Below, piece by piece: positions 15,386 through 24,454 of a DNA stretch of 59,262 bases. The number at the start of each line of letters is the position of its first letter. The first letter of the stretch is position 1. Under the pieces are notes generated by a model. The model saw only the letters and a program-made list of their open reading frames with translations, was not told the origin of the DNA and made no database searches. The translations under genes and the position numbers were made by a program. This DNA is from CAYJAZ01 sp964370095. Its GTDB lineage: Bacteria; Desulfobacterota; Desulfovibrionia; Desulfovibrionales; Desulfovibrionaceae. The stretch lies in assembly GCA_964370095.1 (NCBI GenBank), contig CAYJHJ010000003.1, positions 1-59,262 of the forward strand, given 5' to 3'.

Positions 15386-16063
15386 ATGATTGACTTTAAC
15401 CCTGTAAGTAAGCATTATGACTTATTAAATCATCTTTTAAGCTTTGGAATTGATTATTATTGGCGTTATCGCATGGTGAACAGTATTTGCTTTGGGCCTA
15501 AAAAGAAAATTCTTGATATGGCAGCAGGCACTCTTGATGTGAGTCTTGCTTTAGCTAAAAAATTCAATGAAAGTGAAATAATTGCAGGCGATATTTCAGA
15601 GCAAATGCTTGAAATAGGAAAAAAGAAAATCGGCATTAAGTATAGGCATCAGATTAAAACAGAAGTGATAAATGCTGAAGAAATTCCCTATGAAAATAAT
15701 ATGTTCGATGCTGTAACCATAGCTTTTGGCATAAGAAATGTTATTGAAAGGCATAAAGCCTTGAAGGAAATGTATAGAGTGCTTACACCTGGCGGGCAAC
15801 TTGCTGTGCTTGAGTTTTCTGCTATTAAAAAGCCTGAATTTTTAGGGAAGATGTATAGCTTTTATCTTGAAAAAATTATGCCGAAAATTGCAAAATTGAT
15901 TTCAGGGCAAGAGGAATCTTATAAATATCTGGCTAAATCTATTGAAGAATTTCCTCAGCCAAAAGATTTTTGTGAGGAAATTAAAAATGCAGGTTTTGAT
16001 TTTATTTTGCACAAAAAGCTTACTTTTGGGGTTGCACACCTTTATATAGCTGTAAAATCATAA
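15386..16063 (+). CDS. menG: Demethylmenaquinone methyltransferase (MenG/UbiE)
   Basis: This 225-residue SAM-dependent methyltransferase carries the UbiE pattern: FNPVSKHYDLLNHLLSFGIDYYWRYR at the start, the SAM loop LDMAAGTLDVSLALAKK near 48 (usually DVACGTGD-like), VTIAFGIRNVIERHKAL near 114, and LEFSAIKKP near 146. It methylates demethylmenaquinone in the last step of menaquinone synthesis. The convergent neighbour menA supports the menaquinone rather than ubiquinone role. I chose ATG 15386 because an AAAGGAG site lies 8 bases upstream; a TTG at 15380 is too close to it. Confidence 0.88.
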   Translation: MIDFNPVSKHYDLLNHLLSFGIDYYWRYRMVNSICFGPKKKILDMAAGTLDVSLALAKKFNESEIIAGDISEQMLEIGKKKIGIKYRHQIKTEVINAEEIPYENNMFDAVTIAFGIRNVIERHKALKEMYRVLTPGGQLAVLEFSAIKKPEFLGKMYSFYLEKIMPKIAKLISGQEESYKYLAKSIEEFPQPKDFCEEIKNAGFDFILHKKLTFGVAHLYIAVKS

Positions 16064-16066
16064 AAA

Positions 16067-16975
16067 CTATAATAATATAGGCAGTATAAGCGAAAGAATT
16101 ATATGGAAAAAAGAAGTTCCTAAAGCTGTAAATTTTAATTGCTTATCTAAAATTTGTGCCTCATAAGAAGTGTATACTTTATAAGTGCTTATGATTACAG
16201 GTAAGGCCAGAAGGCAAAGGAATATTGCCTTTATGCCAAGCAAGGGGAAAAGAAAAACTATCCACAAGATTATTGCTGTAAGCACAAGAAATATTTGATA
16301 AATTCTTGCTCCTTTTTCGCCAAGCCTCAAGGCTATGGTGTATTTGTTATGCAATTTATCTCTTTGCATATCACGTGTATTATTGATATTTAAAACTGCT
16401 GTTGAAAGAAGGCCTGCAGCTATTGCAGGCAAGATTGGAGCATTTTGGAAAGATTTTGTATAAAGATAATATGATCCTAATACAGCAACCAAGCCAAAAA
16501 AAACAAAAACGAAATAATCTCCTTTTGCATTATATCCATAAGGATTTTTGCCCATTGTATAAAATATTGCGGACAATATGGCACCTATGCCGAGCAATGC
16601 AAAATAAAACCAATAAATCCAGCTTGTTTGAAAGCTTACATAAAATAAAATAAGTGCATTCAGCAAAATAAGTCCAATAACAAAATATATTGCTGTGAGC
16701 ATAGTTTTAGGCTTGATTTGCCCGGAGCTGACAGTTCTTTTTGGGCCAAGCCTATCCTCTCCGTCTAGGTTTTTTTCTGCATCGCCATAATCATTGGCAA
16801 AATCAGAAAGGGTTTGCAGTAAAACACCTGTAATAACAGTAAAAATAAAAATTTTCCATGAAAAGGCATTGCCGATTGCAGCAAAAGATGAGCCTAAAAA
16901 AAGCCCTGAAAGTGAGAGGGGGAGTGTGCGAGGGCGCATGGCCGAAATCCATGCCTTGAGTGTTGCTTTATTCAT
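16067..16975 (-). CDS. menA: 1,4-dihydroxy-2-naphthoate polyprenyltransferase (MenA)
   Basis: This roughly 302-residue, 9-helix UbiA-family prenyltransferase attaches the polyprenyl tail to DHNA in menaquinone synthesis. MenA features are the N-terminal RPRTLPLSLSGLFLGS, the first Asp-rich motif NDYGDAEKNLDGEDR near residue 63, and the second NINNTRDMQRDKLHNK near 195 that hold Mg-diphosphate. The start is ambiguous: ATG 16975 follows a short-spaced GGTGA site, while an upstream GTG pair (16984) adds three residues. It ends 3 bases from the stop of menG in tail-to-tail orientation. Confidence 0.9.
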   Translation of the reverse strand: MNKATLKAWISAMRPRTLPLSLSGLFLGSSFAAIGNAFSWKIFIFTVITGVLLQTLSDFANDYGDAEKNLDGEDRLGPKRTVSSGQIKPKTMLTAIYFVIGLILLNALILFYVSFQTSWIYWFYFALLGIGAILSAIFYTMGKNPYGYNAKGDYFVFVFFGLVAVLGSYYLYTKSFQNAPILPAIAAGLLSTAVLNINNTRDMQRDKLHNKYTIALRLGEKGARIYQIFLVLTAIILWIVFLFPLLGIKAIFLCLLALPVIISTYKVYTSYEAQILDKQLKFTALGTSFFHIILSLILPILL

Positions 16976-17083
16976 TTTCACCACTTTGTTAAAGATTGTA
17001 TTTTTCTATTAAATAGAAAAAGAGTTGAAAAGTCAACTCTTTCAAATTTAAAATTTATTCAATTATTATATATACTTTTGTGG

Positions 17084-17782
17084 TTAGTCAAGAATTCTGC
17101 CGTCTGTGGAGATGGTGATAACCTGCCAAGGAATCATATCTTTTTGTTCTTCGTAGGCATTGATCAAGGCTGTTTTGACAGCTTTTTCAATACCACCGCA
17201 GCAGGGCACTTCCATGCGAACAACTGTAAGCGATTTAATCTTGTTTTGCATAAGAATTTGTGTAAGTTTTTCTGTATAATCCACTCCATCAAGCTTAGGG
17301 CAACCTATGAGCGTGGTTTTATTTCTTATAAAGTCATTATGGAAATTTGCATAGGCATAGGCTGTGCAATCAGCGGCAATCAATAGGCTTTTATTTTCAA
17401 AAAAATCTGCTTTTGTAGGGGCGAGCTTAATTTGTATAGGCCATTGTCTTAATTGACTTAAGTTATTTATTGGATTTTGAATGTTTGAATGTTTTAACTC
17501 ATTAAGGCTGTTTTCAGAATTCAAGCTTTTTGGCATTTGCGATAAGCAGGAAGAATTTGTGTTTATTTGCGTTAGTTCTTTGTTTTTTATATTTTTTTCT
17601 GAGAAGGAAATGGCATCAACAGGGCACATAGGCAGGCAATTTCCAAGCCCGTCGCAATAGTCATCACGCACAAGTTTAGCTTTGCCATCAATAATTTGAA
17701 TGGCTTTTTGTTGGCAGGCATTGGCACATAAGCCACAACCTACACATTTTTTATCATCAATTTGTATCATTTTTCTGGACAT
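17084..17782 (-). CDS. Dicluster 4Fe-4S ferredoxin-domain protein
   Basis: This 232-residue cytoplasmic protein has an N-terminal bacterial ferredoxin domain: CVGCGLCANACQ near residue 13 and C-DGLGNCLPMCP near 43. After a polar linker rich in Asn and Ser (70-110) comes a C-terminal domain with ADCTAYAYANFHND, IGCPKLDG and MEVPCCGGIEKA, whose cysteines may hold a further cluster or metal. This architecture is common in sulfate-reducing and other strict anaerobes, usually annotated only as 4Fe-4S binding protein. It probably moves electrons; the partner is unknown. The spacer to its upstream neighbour contains the chemoreceptor terminator, so it is transcribed separately. Confidence 0.8.
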   Translation of the reverse strand: MSRKMIQIDDKKCVGCGLCANACQQKAIQIIDGKAKLVRDDYCDGLGNCLPMCPVDAISFSEKNIKNKELTQINTNSSCLSQMPKSLNSENSLNELKHSNIQNPINNLSQLRQWPIQIKLAPTKADFFENKSLLIAADCTAYAYANFHNDFIRNKTTLIGCPKLDGVDYTEKLTQILMQNKIKSLTVVRMEVPCCGGIEKAVKTALINAYEEQKDMIPWQVITISTDGRILD

Positions 17783-17852
17783 AATTTATTCCTAAATTGT
17801 ATTTTTTTTAATATAAGTTTTATTTAATTTAAGTCTATGAGATTAAGCACAA

Positions 17853-17892
17853 AATAAAAAATCCCCCTTTAAGCTTGCACTTAAAGGGGGAT
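17853..17892 (-). terminator. Terminator of the chemoreceptor gene
   Basis: On the minus strand a perfect 13-bp stem (ATCCCCCTTTAAG with CTTAAAGGGGGAT) with a 6-base loop is followed by a T run, just after the chemoreceptor stop. Confidence 0.9.
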
Positions 17893-17913
17893 AATTACAT
17901 AATTATTTATAAT

Positions 17914-20028
17914 TTAGATTTTTGCGGAGCGTAAATTATCAATAACATTTCCTAAGGCTTTTGAAGATTCAAGCAAGTCTTTTACAGCTTGCTCGGCACG
18001 AACTTCGCCTGCTGCAAGTTCGTCTGTTGAGGTTTGCATATCATCTGCATTATTTTTGATTTCGTGTGAAGTGGCAGCTTGCTCTTCACTTGCTGATGCA
18101 ATAGAGCGGATTTCATTGGCTGTATTGTCGGCTAATTGTTCAATATTTGAAAGCGAATTTGAAGCTTGATCAACCACTTCAGAAGATTTGCTTACAAAGG
18201 CAGCAGCTTCACGCATAGCATTCATATTTGCTTGTGTGCTTTCTTGAATAGTGGTGATAGTCATATTTACTTGTTTTGTTGCTTCCATTGTTTTTTCAGC
18301 AAGTTTTCTTACTTCATCAGCAACAACAGCAAAACCTCTTCCTGCTTCACCTGCTCTGGCAGCTTCAATAGCTGCATTTAATGCAAGCAAGTTAGTTTGA
18401 TCGGCAATATCAGTGATAACGCTCATAATAACGTCAATAGATTCAGCTTGTTGCCCTAAAGCTTCAAGTCCTTCACGCATTGAAAGGCTTGTGCTTTCGA
18501 TTTCTGACATATTTGAAATCACATTAGCCATATGCTTTCTGCCTTGTTGAGCTTCTGAAAAGGTTTTTTCAGCAAGGTTTGCAGTTCTTGCACTGCTTGA
18601 AGCAACTTCTGTAACAACAGTATTCATTTCATTGATGGCAGTGCTTATTTGGCTTACTCGGCCTGTTTGAGCAGTGGTAAGCTGCCCTGAGATTTCTAAT
18701 TCTTCTAAAAGATCTTGCGTGGCAACATTTAAGCGAGTAACAACTTCATCAATTTCATTGGCAGCTTGTAAAATGCCTTCACGTTTTGCGTTTTCGCCTT
18801 GGATTTTTGCATTTTCAGCTTCTTGTAAAGATTTTCTAGATTGCTCTAAAGCTGTTTCGGCTTCTTTTATTTTGTCATTTGCTGTTCCTATCAATTCAGA
18901 AAGTTTAGAAACCATTTCCAATAAACTTTTATGAAGTAATCCAAGTTCGCCTTTGAAAGGTGCTGAATTTTTAGGAATAGCATCTAAATTACCGCTTGCC
19001 ACAGCTTGTGAGGCATTTGCAAGGGTTTCAACAGGTTTTGCTATCGTTCTTGCAAGGGCAAAGGCAAATATAACCATAATGGCAATAATAACAAGCCCGG
19101 CAATAAGAATACTTATTGTAATTGACATGGCATCAGCAAAAACTTCATTTTCTTCTTGAAGCATTGCATAAGTCCAGCCTTCGCTGTCTTTATAAATATC
19201 AAAAAGCCATTGCTTATTATTAAAAGTAATGCTGCTTAAATGTGTTTTATGATCATTTGATTGAAGTGCAGATGCTAGCTCGCCTAAAACATTTTGTGGA
19301 AGATCTTGAATAGTTTTACCAAGCCAGCTTTCGCCTGCATTAACTTCACGAGCACTGATGAATTGGCCAAATGGATTTAATAAAATCATATAGCCTGTTT
19401 TGCCGATTTGAGCTGCACTTACTTCGTTATTGATAGTATCGAGCGCAAAGTCAATAGCTGCTGTTCCTATCATTTCACCATTTGAAAAATAAGGAGCAAC
19501 AACGGTTGTTACAACACCACCGCTGTCAGAGAGGTATGCATCTGTTACAATGGTTTTTCCGGCTGCCTTTGTGTCAAGATACCAAGGGCGTTTACTTGGG
19601 TTAAAGCCTTCTGATAGCGCATCGTCAGGAGCTTGTGTGATTCCGCCTTTATAGTTTGAAACATAAACAAGAAAATATTCCGGGAAATTCTTTTGCATGT
19701 TTTGCAATTCATTATATAAAGTTCTTTCATAGCCAATAAGTGAATCACCTTTTGTACGAATGCCGCCTGGAATATCAACATATACTGAAAGATCTTCAAT
19801 AATTTCTTTAAAACTATCTGAGCTTGCAATCGATTCAACATTTGATTTTGCTGTGTTAAGATAAAGATTAACAAAAGAACTCATTTGTGAAAGTTGTGAA
19901 TCTGCATTAGTACGAAATTGATTTGTTAATGCCTGCTTTACTTCAAAATTCACCATAACTGTGATGCCAGCAACTGTTGTTACAACAGCAAGCACAATGG
20001 CTAGGGTAATTTTTGCTCCTATACGCAT
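17914..20028 (-). CDS. Methyl-accepting chemotaxis protein with dCache sensor
   Basis: This 704-residue transmembrane chemoreceptor has TM1 at about 7-27, a double-Cache periplasmic sensor at about 35-290, TM2 at about 301-325, a HAMP domain, and a long cytoplasmic coiled coil with the signalling tip (ITDIADQTNLLALNAAIEAARAGEAGRGFAVVADEVRKL). The sensor carries R147-P-W149-Y150 and a later D193, spaced like the amino-acid-binding motif of dCache_1 domains, so an amino-acid ligand is plausible. No CheR-tethering pentapeptide is visible at the C-terminus. A near-consensus flagellar sigma promoter precedes it. Confidence 0.92.
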   Translation of the reverse strand: MRIGAKITLAIVLAVVTTVAGITVMVNFEVKQALTNQFRTNADSQLSQMSSFVNLYLNTAKSNVESIASSDSFKEIIEDLSVYVDIPGGIRTKGDSLIGYERTLYNELQNMQKNFPEYFLVYVSNYKGGITQAPDDALSEGFNPSKRPWYLDTKAAGKTIVTDAYLSDSGGVVTTVVAPYFSNGEMIGTAAIDFALDTINNEVSAAQIGKTGYMILLNPFGQFISAREVNAGESWLGKTIQDLPQNVLGELASALQSNDHKTHLSSITFNNKQWLFDIYKDSEGWTYAMLQEENEVFADAMSITISILIAGLVIIAIMVIFAFALARTIAKPVETLANASQAVASGNLDAIPKNSAPFKGELGLLHKSLLEMVSKLSELIGTANDKIKEAETALEQSRKSLQEAENAKIQGENAKREGILQAANEIDEVVTRLNVATQDLLEELEISGQLTTAQTGRVSQISTAINEMNTVVTEVASSSARTANLAEKTFSEAQQGRKHMANVISNMSEIESTSLSMREGLEALGQQAESIDVIMSVITDIADQTNLLALNAAIEAARAGEAGRGFAVVADEVRKLAEKTMEATKQVNMTITTIQESTQANMNAMREAAAFVSKSSEVVDQASNSLSNIEQLADNTANEIRSIASASEEQAATSHEIKNNADDMQTSTDELAAGEVRAEQAVKDLLESSKALGNVIDNLRSAKI

Positions 20029-20109
20029 AAAAACCTCATAATATTATTTTAATTATTATTTATTCATTTTTAAATAGTAATCAAGACTATTTAAAAGTCA
20101 TATAAAAAC

Positions 20110-20136
20110 TTATCGACTTGTATTAAGTAAAATTTA
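20110..20136 (-). promoter_or_regulatory. Sigma-28 (FliA) promoter of the chemoreceptor gene
   Basis: On the minus strand TAAATTTT, an 11-base spacer and GTCGATAA match the flagellar sigma consensus with few mismatches, 82 bases before the start codon. It implies that the host has flagellar genes elsewhere. The rest of the 20029-20278 gap is AT-rich with nothing else recognised. Confidence 0.75.
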
Positions 20137-20278
20137 GGTCAAAAAGTAAATTATTTATAAAAAGTTCAAATTTTCTTATTAGATAGATATATTTTGAGCT
20201 TACCCTTTACCATCCATAAATTTTGCTTTAGTAAAATTCTTATTGGAGAGTGAAGAAGGTGCATAAAGCGAATGAAAA

Positions 20279-20311
20279 GGAAAAATCTGTGCCTTAAATT
20301 AAGGCACAGAT
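20279..20311 (-). terminator. Terminator after the second RidA gene
   Basis: On the minus strand a perfect 13-bp stem (ATCTGTGCCTTAA with TTAAGGCACAGAT, 1-base centre) is followed by a run of T. Confidence 0.85.
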
Positions 20312-20338
20312 AAATAGGGTAGGGCATAGCCAAAAAAA

Positions 20339-20731
20339 TTATTTATTATTTGGGGCTTTATGTATAATAGCCTCAATTTCAACATCTAGGTTGTCATACA
20401 TTCCTTTAACAGCAAATGTGGCCCTTGTTGGAAAGGGTTTTGTAAAATGTTTACGATATTCTTCATCAAATTCAGTATAATGCTTCATGTCTGATAAATA
20501 TACTTTGCAATGAATAACATCATCCATAGTGCAATCTGCAAACTCAGCCAACATTTTGATGTTTTTCATGATTTGCTTTGTTTGAGATGTTATGCTTTCA
20601 CGCTCTAATTCTTCTGTATCATAATTATAACATACTTGCCCTGAAATATAAACAAAATCGCCAACTCTTAAGGCTTCTGAATAAGATTCATCACCTTGAA
20701 TTCCTTCTGGAAACTTAACTAATTCTCTCAT
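20339..20731 (-). CDS. Second RidA-family (YjgF/YER057c/UK114) protein
   Basis: This roughly 130-residue RidA-fold protein contains RVGDFVYISGQV, the middle DVIHCKVYLSDMKHY and the substrate arginine in PFPTRATFAVKGM. The end VEIEAIIH fits the family. It is less typical than the RidA at 10282 (no GPYSQ, and a tyrosine-rich N-terminal region), so it may act on another imine. The start is either ATG 20731 or a TTG at 20743 that lies 1 base after the upstream stop. It is co-transcribed with the FeoB-associated gene and so falls under the iron box at 20971. Confidence 0.8.
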   Translation of the reverse strand: MRELVKFPEGIQGDESYSEALRVGDFVYISGQVCYNYDTEELERESITSQTKQIMKNIKMLAEFADCTMDDVIHCKVYLSDMKHYTEFDEEYRKHFTKPFPTRATFAVKGMYDNLDVEIEAIIHKAPNNK

Positions 20732-20744
20732 AATTATAACCAAA

Positions 20745-20954
20745 CTACTTTATTGTTTTTTTTTCTTCATTGCAATTACAAGGGCTGTTGGAAAGCGTTG
20801 TTTTATCTAAAGGGCTTGAGATATGCTTTTGTGAGCAGCCACAAGAATTTGAGCATGAACCGCATTTGATGCCTTTTTTCTTTTGTGAAATAATATAGTA
20901 TGTGGCTAAAGCCAAAATTCCGAAAACTATTATCGATGCTATAAAATTAGACAT
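20745..20954 (-). CDS. FeoB-associated Cys-rich membrane protein
   Basis: This 69-residue protein has one N-terminal membrane helix (residues 3-24), then KKKG-IKCGSCSNSCGCS and a second C-N-C motif near the end. That is the layout of the small Cys-rich proteins usually encoded next to the ferrous-iron importer FeoB. No feoB lies in this window. The cysteine cluster could bind Fe(II) or an Fe-S cluster near the cytoplasmic face of the membrane. An iron box lies 17 bases before the start codon, consistent with iron control. Confidence 0.75.
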   Translation of the reverse strand: MSNFIASIIVFGILALATYYIISQKKKGIKCGSCSNSCGCSQKHISSPLDKTTLSNSPCNCNEEKKTIK

Positions 20955-20970
20955 TTTGAACTCCTATAAA

Positions 20971-20986
20971 GTTAGTCTTAACTAAT
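20971..20986. promoter_or_regulatory. GTTAG-N6-CTAAT operator (iron box 3)
   Basis: GTTAG-TCTTAA-CTAAT matches the 16-bp repeat found at the DtxR and ferrosome-like promoters with one mismatch in ten. It sits between the FeoB-associated gene (minus) and a small plus-strand gene, and is close enough to the minus-strand start to cover its promoter. Confidence 0.6.
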
Positions 20987-21048
20987 TTATAAATTAATGC
21001 TATTTATCTAAAAAGTCAAGTTATATAAAAATAATAATAGGAAAAAAT

Positions 21049-21294
21049 ATGAATAATGAAAATAAACTTGTTGTTGGCGGTGAATATGAACACTATAAAG
21101 GAAATCTTTATATAGTTGTGGCATCGGCAATTTTGGAAAATACAATGGAAGAAGCTGTTGTTTATTATAGCATGAATAATCCGGAACGTTACTGGATACG
21201 CTCTTTTTCAAATTTTTTTGAGGATGTGAAAGGAAGACCGCGTTTTAAATTTACTGGCAAAGTCAAGAAGGCAGAGATTGTTATACACGATTAA
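21049..21294 (+). CDS. DUF1653-like small protein
   Basis: This 81-residue soluble protein contains VGGEYEHYKGNLYIVVASA, MEEAVVYYS-x6-ERYWIRSFSNFFEDV and R-P-R-F near the end. That is the pattern of DUF1653, a small beta-rich domain that usually begins with G-x-Y-x-H-[YF]-K-G. No function is established that I know of. A GGAAAA ribosome site precedes the ATG. It may share the iron box at 20971 with its divergent neighbour. Confidence 0.7.
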   Translation: MNNENKLVVGGEYEHYKGNLYIVVASAILENTMEEAVVYYSMNNPERYWIRSFSNFFEDVKGRPRFKFTGKVKKAEIVIHD

Positions 21295-21398
21295 TTACTT
21301 TGGAAATTAAAATTTTACCGAGCTTGACTTATTGAGAATGGTTATTAATTATAATTTAACTTTATTTTTTCAAAAAGTTTTTAACAAGGACAATATTT

Positions 21399-22454
21399 AT
21401 GAAAAAACAAATAAAGAATTTTATAATAGTTGCATTTCTCATGTGCGGAGCAGGCTTTATTTTTATAAAAGCAAACCCTGAAGCAAATGCAAATCAAGAC
21501 AGTCTTGATAATGTTGATTTATCGGTAATTGCACAAAGAGCCGAAGAACAAGAAAAAAGAAAGAATGACTTTCCGGTATTTTCAAAAGATTATAAAGGAG
21601 GCGAAATGGCAGTGAAACCGCTTACTAAAGAAGAAGAGCATATTATTCTCAATAAAGGCACGGAAAGACCTTATAGTGGTGAGCTTTTAGATAATAAAAA
21701 AGCAGGTTTATATGTGTGCCGCCAATGCAATGCACCTTTATATCATTCAGAAGATAAATTTGATTCGCAGTGCGGTTGGCCAAGCTTTGATGATGAAATT
21801 GCAGGCTCTGTTTTGCGTGTTCCCGATGCTGATGGCAGACGCACAGAAATTGTTTGCGCAAATTGCGGCGGGCATTTAGGGCATGTTTTCGAAAATGAAG
21901 GCTTTACAGCAAAAAATCTTCGCCACTGTGTGAATTCAATTTCTATGCAATTTGTTGAAGATGTGAAAAGACCTTCTGTTGCATACTTTGGTGGTGGTTG
22001 CTTCTGGGGTGTGGAAGATGGCTTTCAATCTATTGAAGGTGTGAATGATGTTGTTTCCGGCTATATGGGCGGGCACACAAATTTCCCAACCTATGAAGAG
22101 GTTGTAAGAGGCGACACAGGGCATGCTGAAGTTGTGAGAGTTTTGTATGATGCCGACAAGGTTGATTTTGAAAGCTTGGCACGTTTTTTCTTTGAAATCC
22201 ATGATCCAACACAAGTAAATAGGCAAGGCGTTGATGTGGGCACGCAGTATAGATCGGTTCTTTTTTATACTGATGATGAGCAAAAAGAAATTGCTTTGAA
22301 GCTGAAGAATATTCTTATAGATAAAGGCTATAAAGTAGCAACTGAAATTTTGCCGGCACCGCCTTTCTTCCCGGCAGAGGATTATCATCAAGATTTTACT
22401 CAAAGAACAGGGCGTGGTGGTTGCCATCTACCTGTAAAAAGATTTGATTCATAA
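21399..22454 (+). CDS. msrBA: Fused methionine sulfoxide reductase MsrB-MsrA, membrane-anchored or exported
   Basis: This 351-residue protein starts with a hydrophobic signal or anchor (residues 6-25) and a short linker. MsrB follows (about 70-195), with zinc cysteines CRQC and CANC and the catalytic cysteine in RHCVNSISM. MsrA comes after (about 200-350), with the catalytic GGGCFWG motif, GYMGGHT and EDYHQDF. The two domains repair R- and S-methionine sulfoxide; the B-A order and anchor suggest repair of envelope proteins after oxidative or hypochlorite stress, relevant to a gut anaerobe. It needs an electron donor such as a thioredoxin-like envelope protein, not seen here. A terminator follows. 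Confidence 0.93.
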   Translation: MKKQIKNFIIVAFLMCGAGFIFIKANPEANANQDSLDNVDLSVIAQRAEEQEKRKNDFPVFSKDYKGGEMAVKPLTKEEEHIILNKGTERPYSGELLDNKKAGLYVCRQCNAPLYHSEDKFDSQCGWPSFDDEIAGSVLRVPDADGRRTEIVCANCGGHLGHVFENEGFTAKNLRHCVNSISMQFVEDVKRPSVAYFGGGCFWGVEDGFQSIEGVNDVVSGYMGGHTNFPTYEEVVRGDTGHAEVVRVLYDADKVDFESLARFFFEIHDPTQVNRQGVDVGTQYRSVLFYTDDEQKEIALKLKNILIDKGYKVATEILPAPPFFPAEDYHQDFTQRTGRGGCHLPVKRFDS

Positions 22455-22478
22455 AAGCGAAATCGTTTAACATAAAAT

Positions 22479-22508
22479 AAAAGCTCACTTGCTTAAGTGG
22501 GCTTTTTC
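22479..22508 (+). terminator. Terminator of the msrBA gene
   Basis: AAGCTCACTT (22481-22490) pairs with AAGTGGGCTT (22495-22504) with one wobble, then TTTCTTTT. Confidence 0.8.
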
Positions 22509-22591
22509 TTTTGCTTTAATTGGCTTTTCTTTATCTTGACATCTTTTGTAATCATGCTAAAAAAGAATATAAAGAAAAAATGGAGTTATTT

Positions 22592-22903
22592 ATGTCTATA
22601 GAATTTGATTATACTGAAATGATTGAAGAATTACTTGAAGATTTGAATGAGGGCATCTTGCAATCCGATGAAACTGTTCAAGTTTTGCGTTATGAAGAAG
22701 CTTTACCTGACGGTTATCTTCCAATTTTAGATATCTATTATGATGATGAAATCATGACAGAGCTTTTTAATGTTGAAGAAGGTGATGAAGACTATGAAAC
22801 AATTTTAGAAGAAAAAGAACTTTATCTTCAAGATAAACCGCATTTAGAAACATGCCAAGTTTCTGATATATTAGAAGAAATGCAAGGAAAAATGAAAAAA
22901 TAG
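22592..22903 (+). CDS. Small acidic protein, function unknown
   Basis: This 103-residue soluble protein is very acidic, with many Glu and Asp. It has a YDDEIMTELFNVEEGDEDY stretch in the middle and a helical C-terminus ending in a basic KMKK. No signal, membrane segment or known motif is visible. I chose the ATG at 22592 because a TGGAG site lies 6 bases upstream; an in-frame ATG at 22520 would add 24 hydrophobic, unconserved-looking residues over the region of the preceding terminator. Confidence 0.6.
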   Translation: MSIEFDYTEMIEELLEDLNEGILQSDETVQVLRYEEALPDGYLPILDIYYDDEIMTELFNVEEGDEDYETILEEKELYLQDKPHLETCQVSDILEEMQGKMKK

Positions 22904-23047
22904 TTTCTGCTTATAGGAATTTAATAAAATATTTGAGATTATTTTTAATGCACCTAATTTAATAAAAATCAGGATAATTGCAGCTTTTATTTTTGTGTGA
23001 AAGTGTATTTTGTTTCTATAACATTTTAAAAATGGGAAGGTAGGAAA

Positions 23048-24448
23048 ATGCCAACACGTATAGAACATGATTTTTTAGGCGAATTAGTTATACCAAGTGC
23101 TGTATATTACGGAATTCAAACCTTTAGGGCTTTAGAAAATTTTAATATCTCAAATAGTAAAATTTGCGATATACCTGAACTTATTTGCTCTTTTGCAATG
23201 GTGAAGAAAGCTTGTGCTCTAACCAATTATCAGCTTGGCATTTTAGAGGAAAGTAAATTTCATGCAATTTGTGATGCTTGTGAAGAAATAAAAAGCGGCA
23301 GATTTCATGATCAATTTCCTCTTGATTGTATTCAAGGCGGCGCCGGCACATCTGTAAATATGAATGCAAATGAAGTGATTGCAAACAGGGCTTTAGAGCT
23401 TCTAGGTTACAAAAAAGGTGAATATCAATATTGCCACCCTAATAATGATGTTAATCTTTCACAATCAACCAATGATACATATCCAACGGCTTTGCGTATT
23501 GCTCTTTATGATAAATTGATGAATTTAGTTGGAGATATTGAATATTTGAGCAATGGCTTTTCTGAAAAAGCGGAAGAATTTTATGATGTTATAAAAATGG
23601 GTAGAACGCAATTACAAGATGCTGTTCCTATGACTTTAGGCATGGAATTTGCTTCTTTTGCTAAAACTTTACGTGAAGAAATAAATAGAATCAATGACAC
23701 CAGTAAGATTTTGCTTGAAGTGAATATGGGTGCAACAGCAATAGGCACAGGCATAAATTCGCCAAGCGGTTATGCTGAATTGTGTGTTGAGAATTTGTGC
23801 AAGGTTACCGGGCTTGAAATTACTTTGTCTGACAATTTAATTGAAGCTACGTGGGATACGGGAGATTATGTTCTTTTATCTGCCACAATGAAAAGAATTG
23901 CGGTAAAACTTTCAAAACTTTGCAATGATTTACGCTTGCTTTCCTCAGGGCCGCGTTGTGGCTTGAATGAAATCAACCTTCCTCAATTACAGCCGGGTTC
24001 ATCTATTATGCCTGGGAAAGTGAACCCTGTTATTCCTGAAGTGGTGAATCAAGTTTGTTTTGATGTGATTGGAAAAGATATTACAGTTACCCTTGCTTCA
24101 GAAGCAGGGCAGCTTGAATTGAATGTTATGGAACCTGTGATAGGTTTGGCTCTTTTTAATGGCATGGAAAGATTAAGAAGAGCATGCCGCACCTTGCAAG
24201 ATAAGTGCGTGAGTGGAATTACTGCGAATAAAGAAAGATGTAGAGAGCTTGTTGAAAACAGCATAGGCATTGTTACTGCACTCAATCCTTATATTGGTTA
24301 TGAAGCATCAGCAGCTATTGCCCGTGAAGCTATGGAGAAAAATGCTTCGGTGTATGACTTGGTTTTAGAGCATCAACTTCTAACAAAAGAGCAATTGTGT
24401 ATTATTTTATCACCCGAACATATGCTAAATCCGAGTAAAGAAATCTAA
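23048..24448 (+). CDS. aspA: Aspartate ammonia-lyase
   Basis: This 466-residue enzyme of the fumarase/aspartase superfamily makes fumarate and ammonia from L-aspartate. The start RIEHDFLGELVIPSAVYYGIQT is aspartase-like. The catalytic flexible loop GSSIMPGKVNP is near residue 318, and TNDTYPTALR near 140 and GRTQLQDAVP near 187 contribute to the tetramer active site. It is followed after only 6 bases by an asparaginase and then a cysteine desulfidase, so it belongs to an amino-acid-using operon. Fumarate made here could be an electron acceptor or carbon source. Confidence 0.93.
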   Translation: MPTRIEHDFLGELVIPSAVYYGIQTFRALENFNISNSKICDIPELICSFAMVKKACALTNYQLGILEESKFHAICDACEEIKSGRFHDQFPLDCIQGGAGTSVNMNANEVIANRALELLGYKKGEYQYCHPNNDVNLSQSTNDTYPTALRIALYDKLMNLVGDIEYLSNGFSEKAEEFYDVIKMGRTQLQDAVPMTLGMEFASFAKTLREEINRINDTSKILLEVNMGATAIGTGINSPSGYAELCVENLCKVTGLEITLSDNLIEATWDTGDYVLLSATMKRIAVKLSKLCNDLRLLSSGPRCGLNEINLPQLQPGSSIMPGKVNPVIPEVVNQVCFDVIGKDITVTLASEAGQLELNVMEPVIGLALFNGMERLRRACRTLQDKCVSGITANKERCRELVENSIGIVTALNPYIGYEASAAIAREAMEKNASVYDLVLEHQLLTKEQLCIILSPEHMLNPSKEI

Positions 24449-24454
24449 AATATT

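Noticed and set aside
21324..21355. Promoter and Fur-like box before msrBA
   Set aside because: TTGACT and TATAAT are 20 bases apart, too far for a good promoter, and the GAGAATGGTTATTAATT match to a Fur box is too weak to call.
21936..22427. 163-codon minus-strand frame
   Set aside because: Antisense to the well-supported MsrA domain; His/Cys-rich composition is a by-product of the sense codons.
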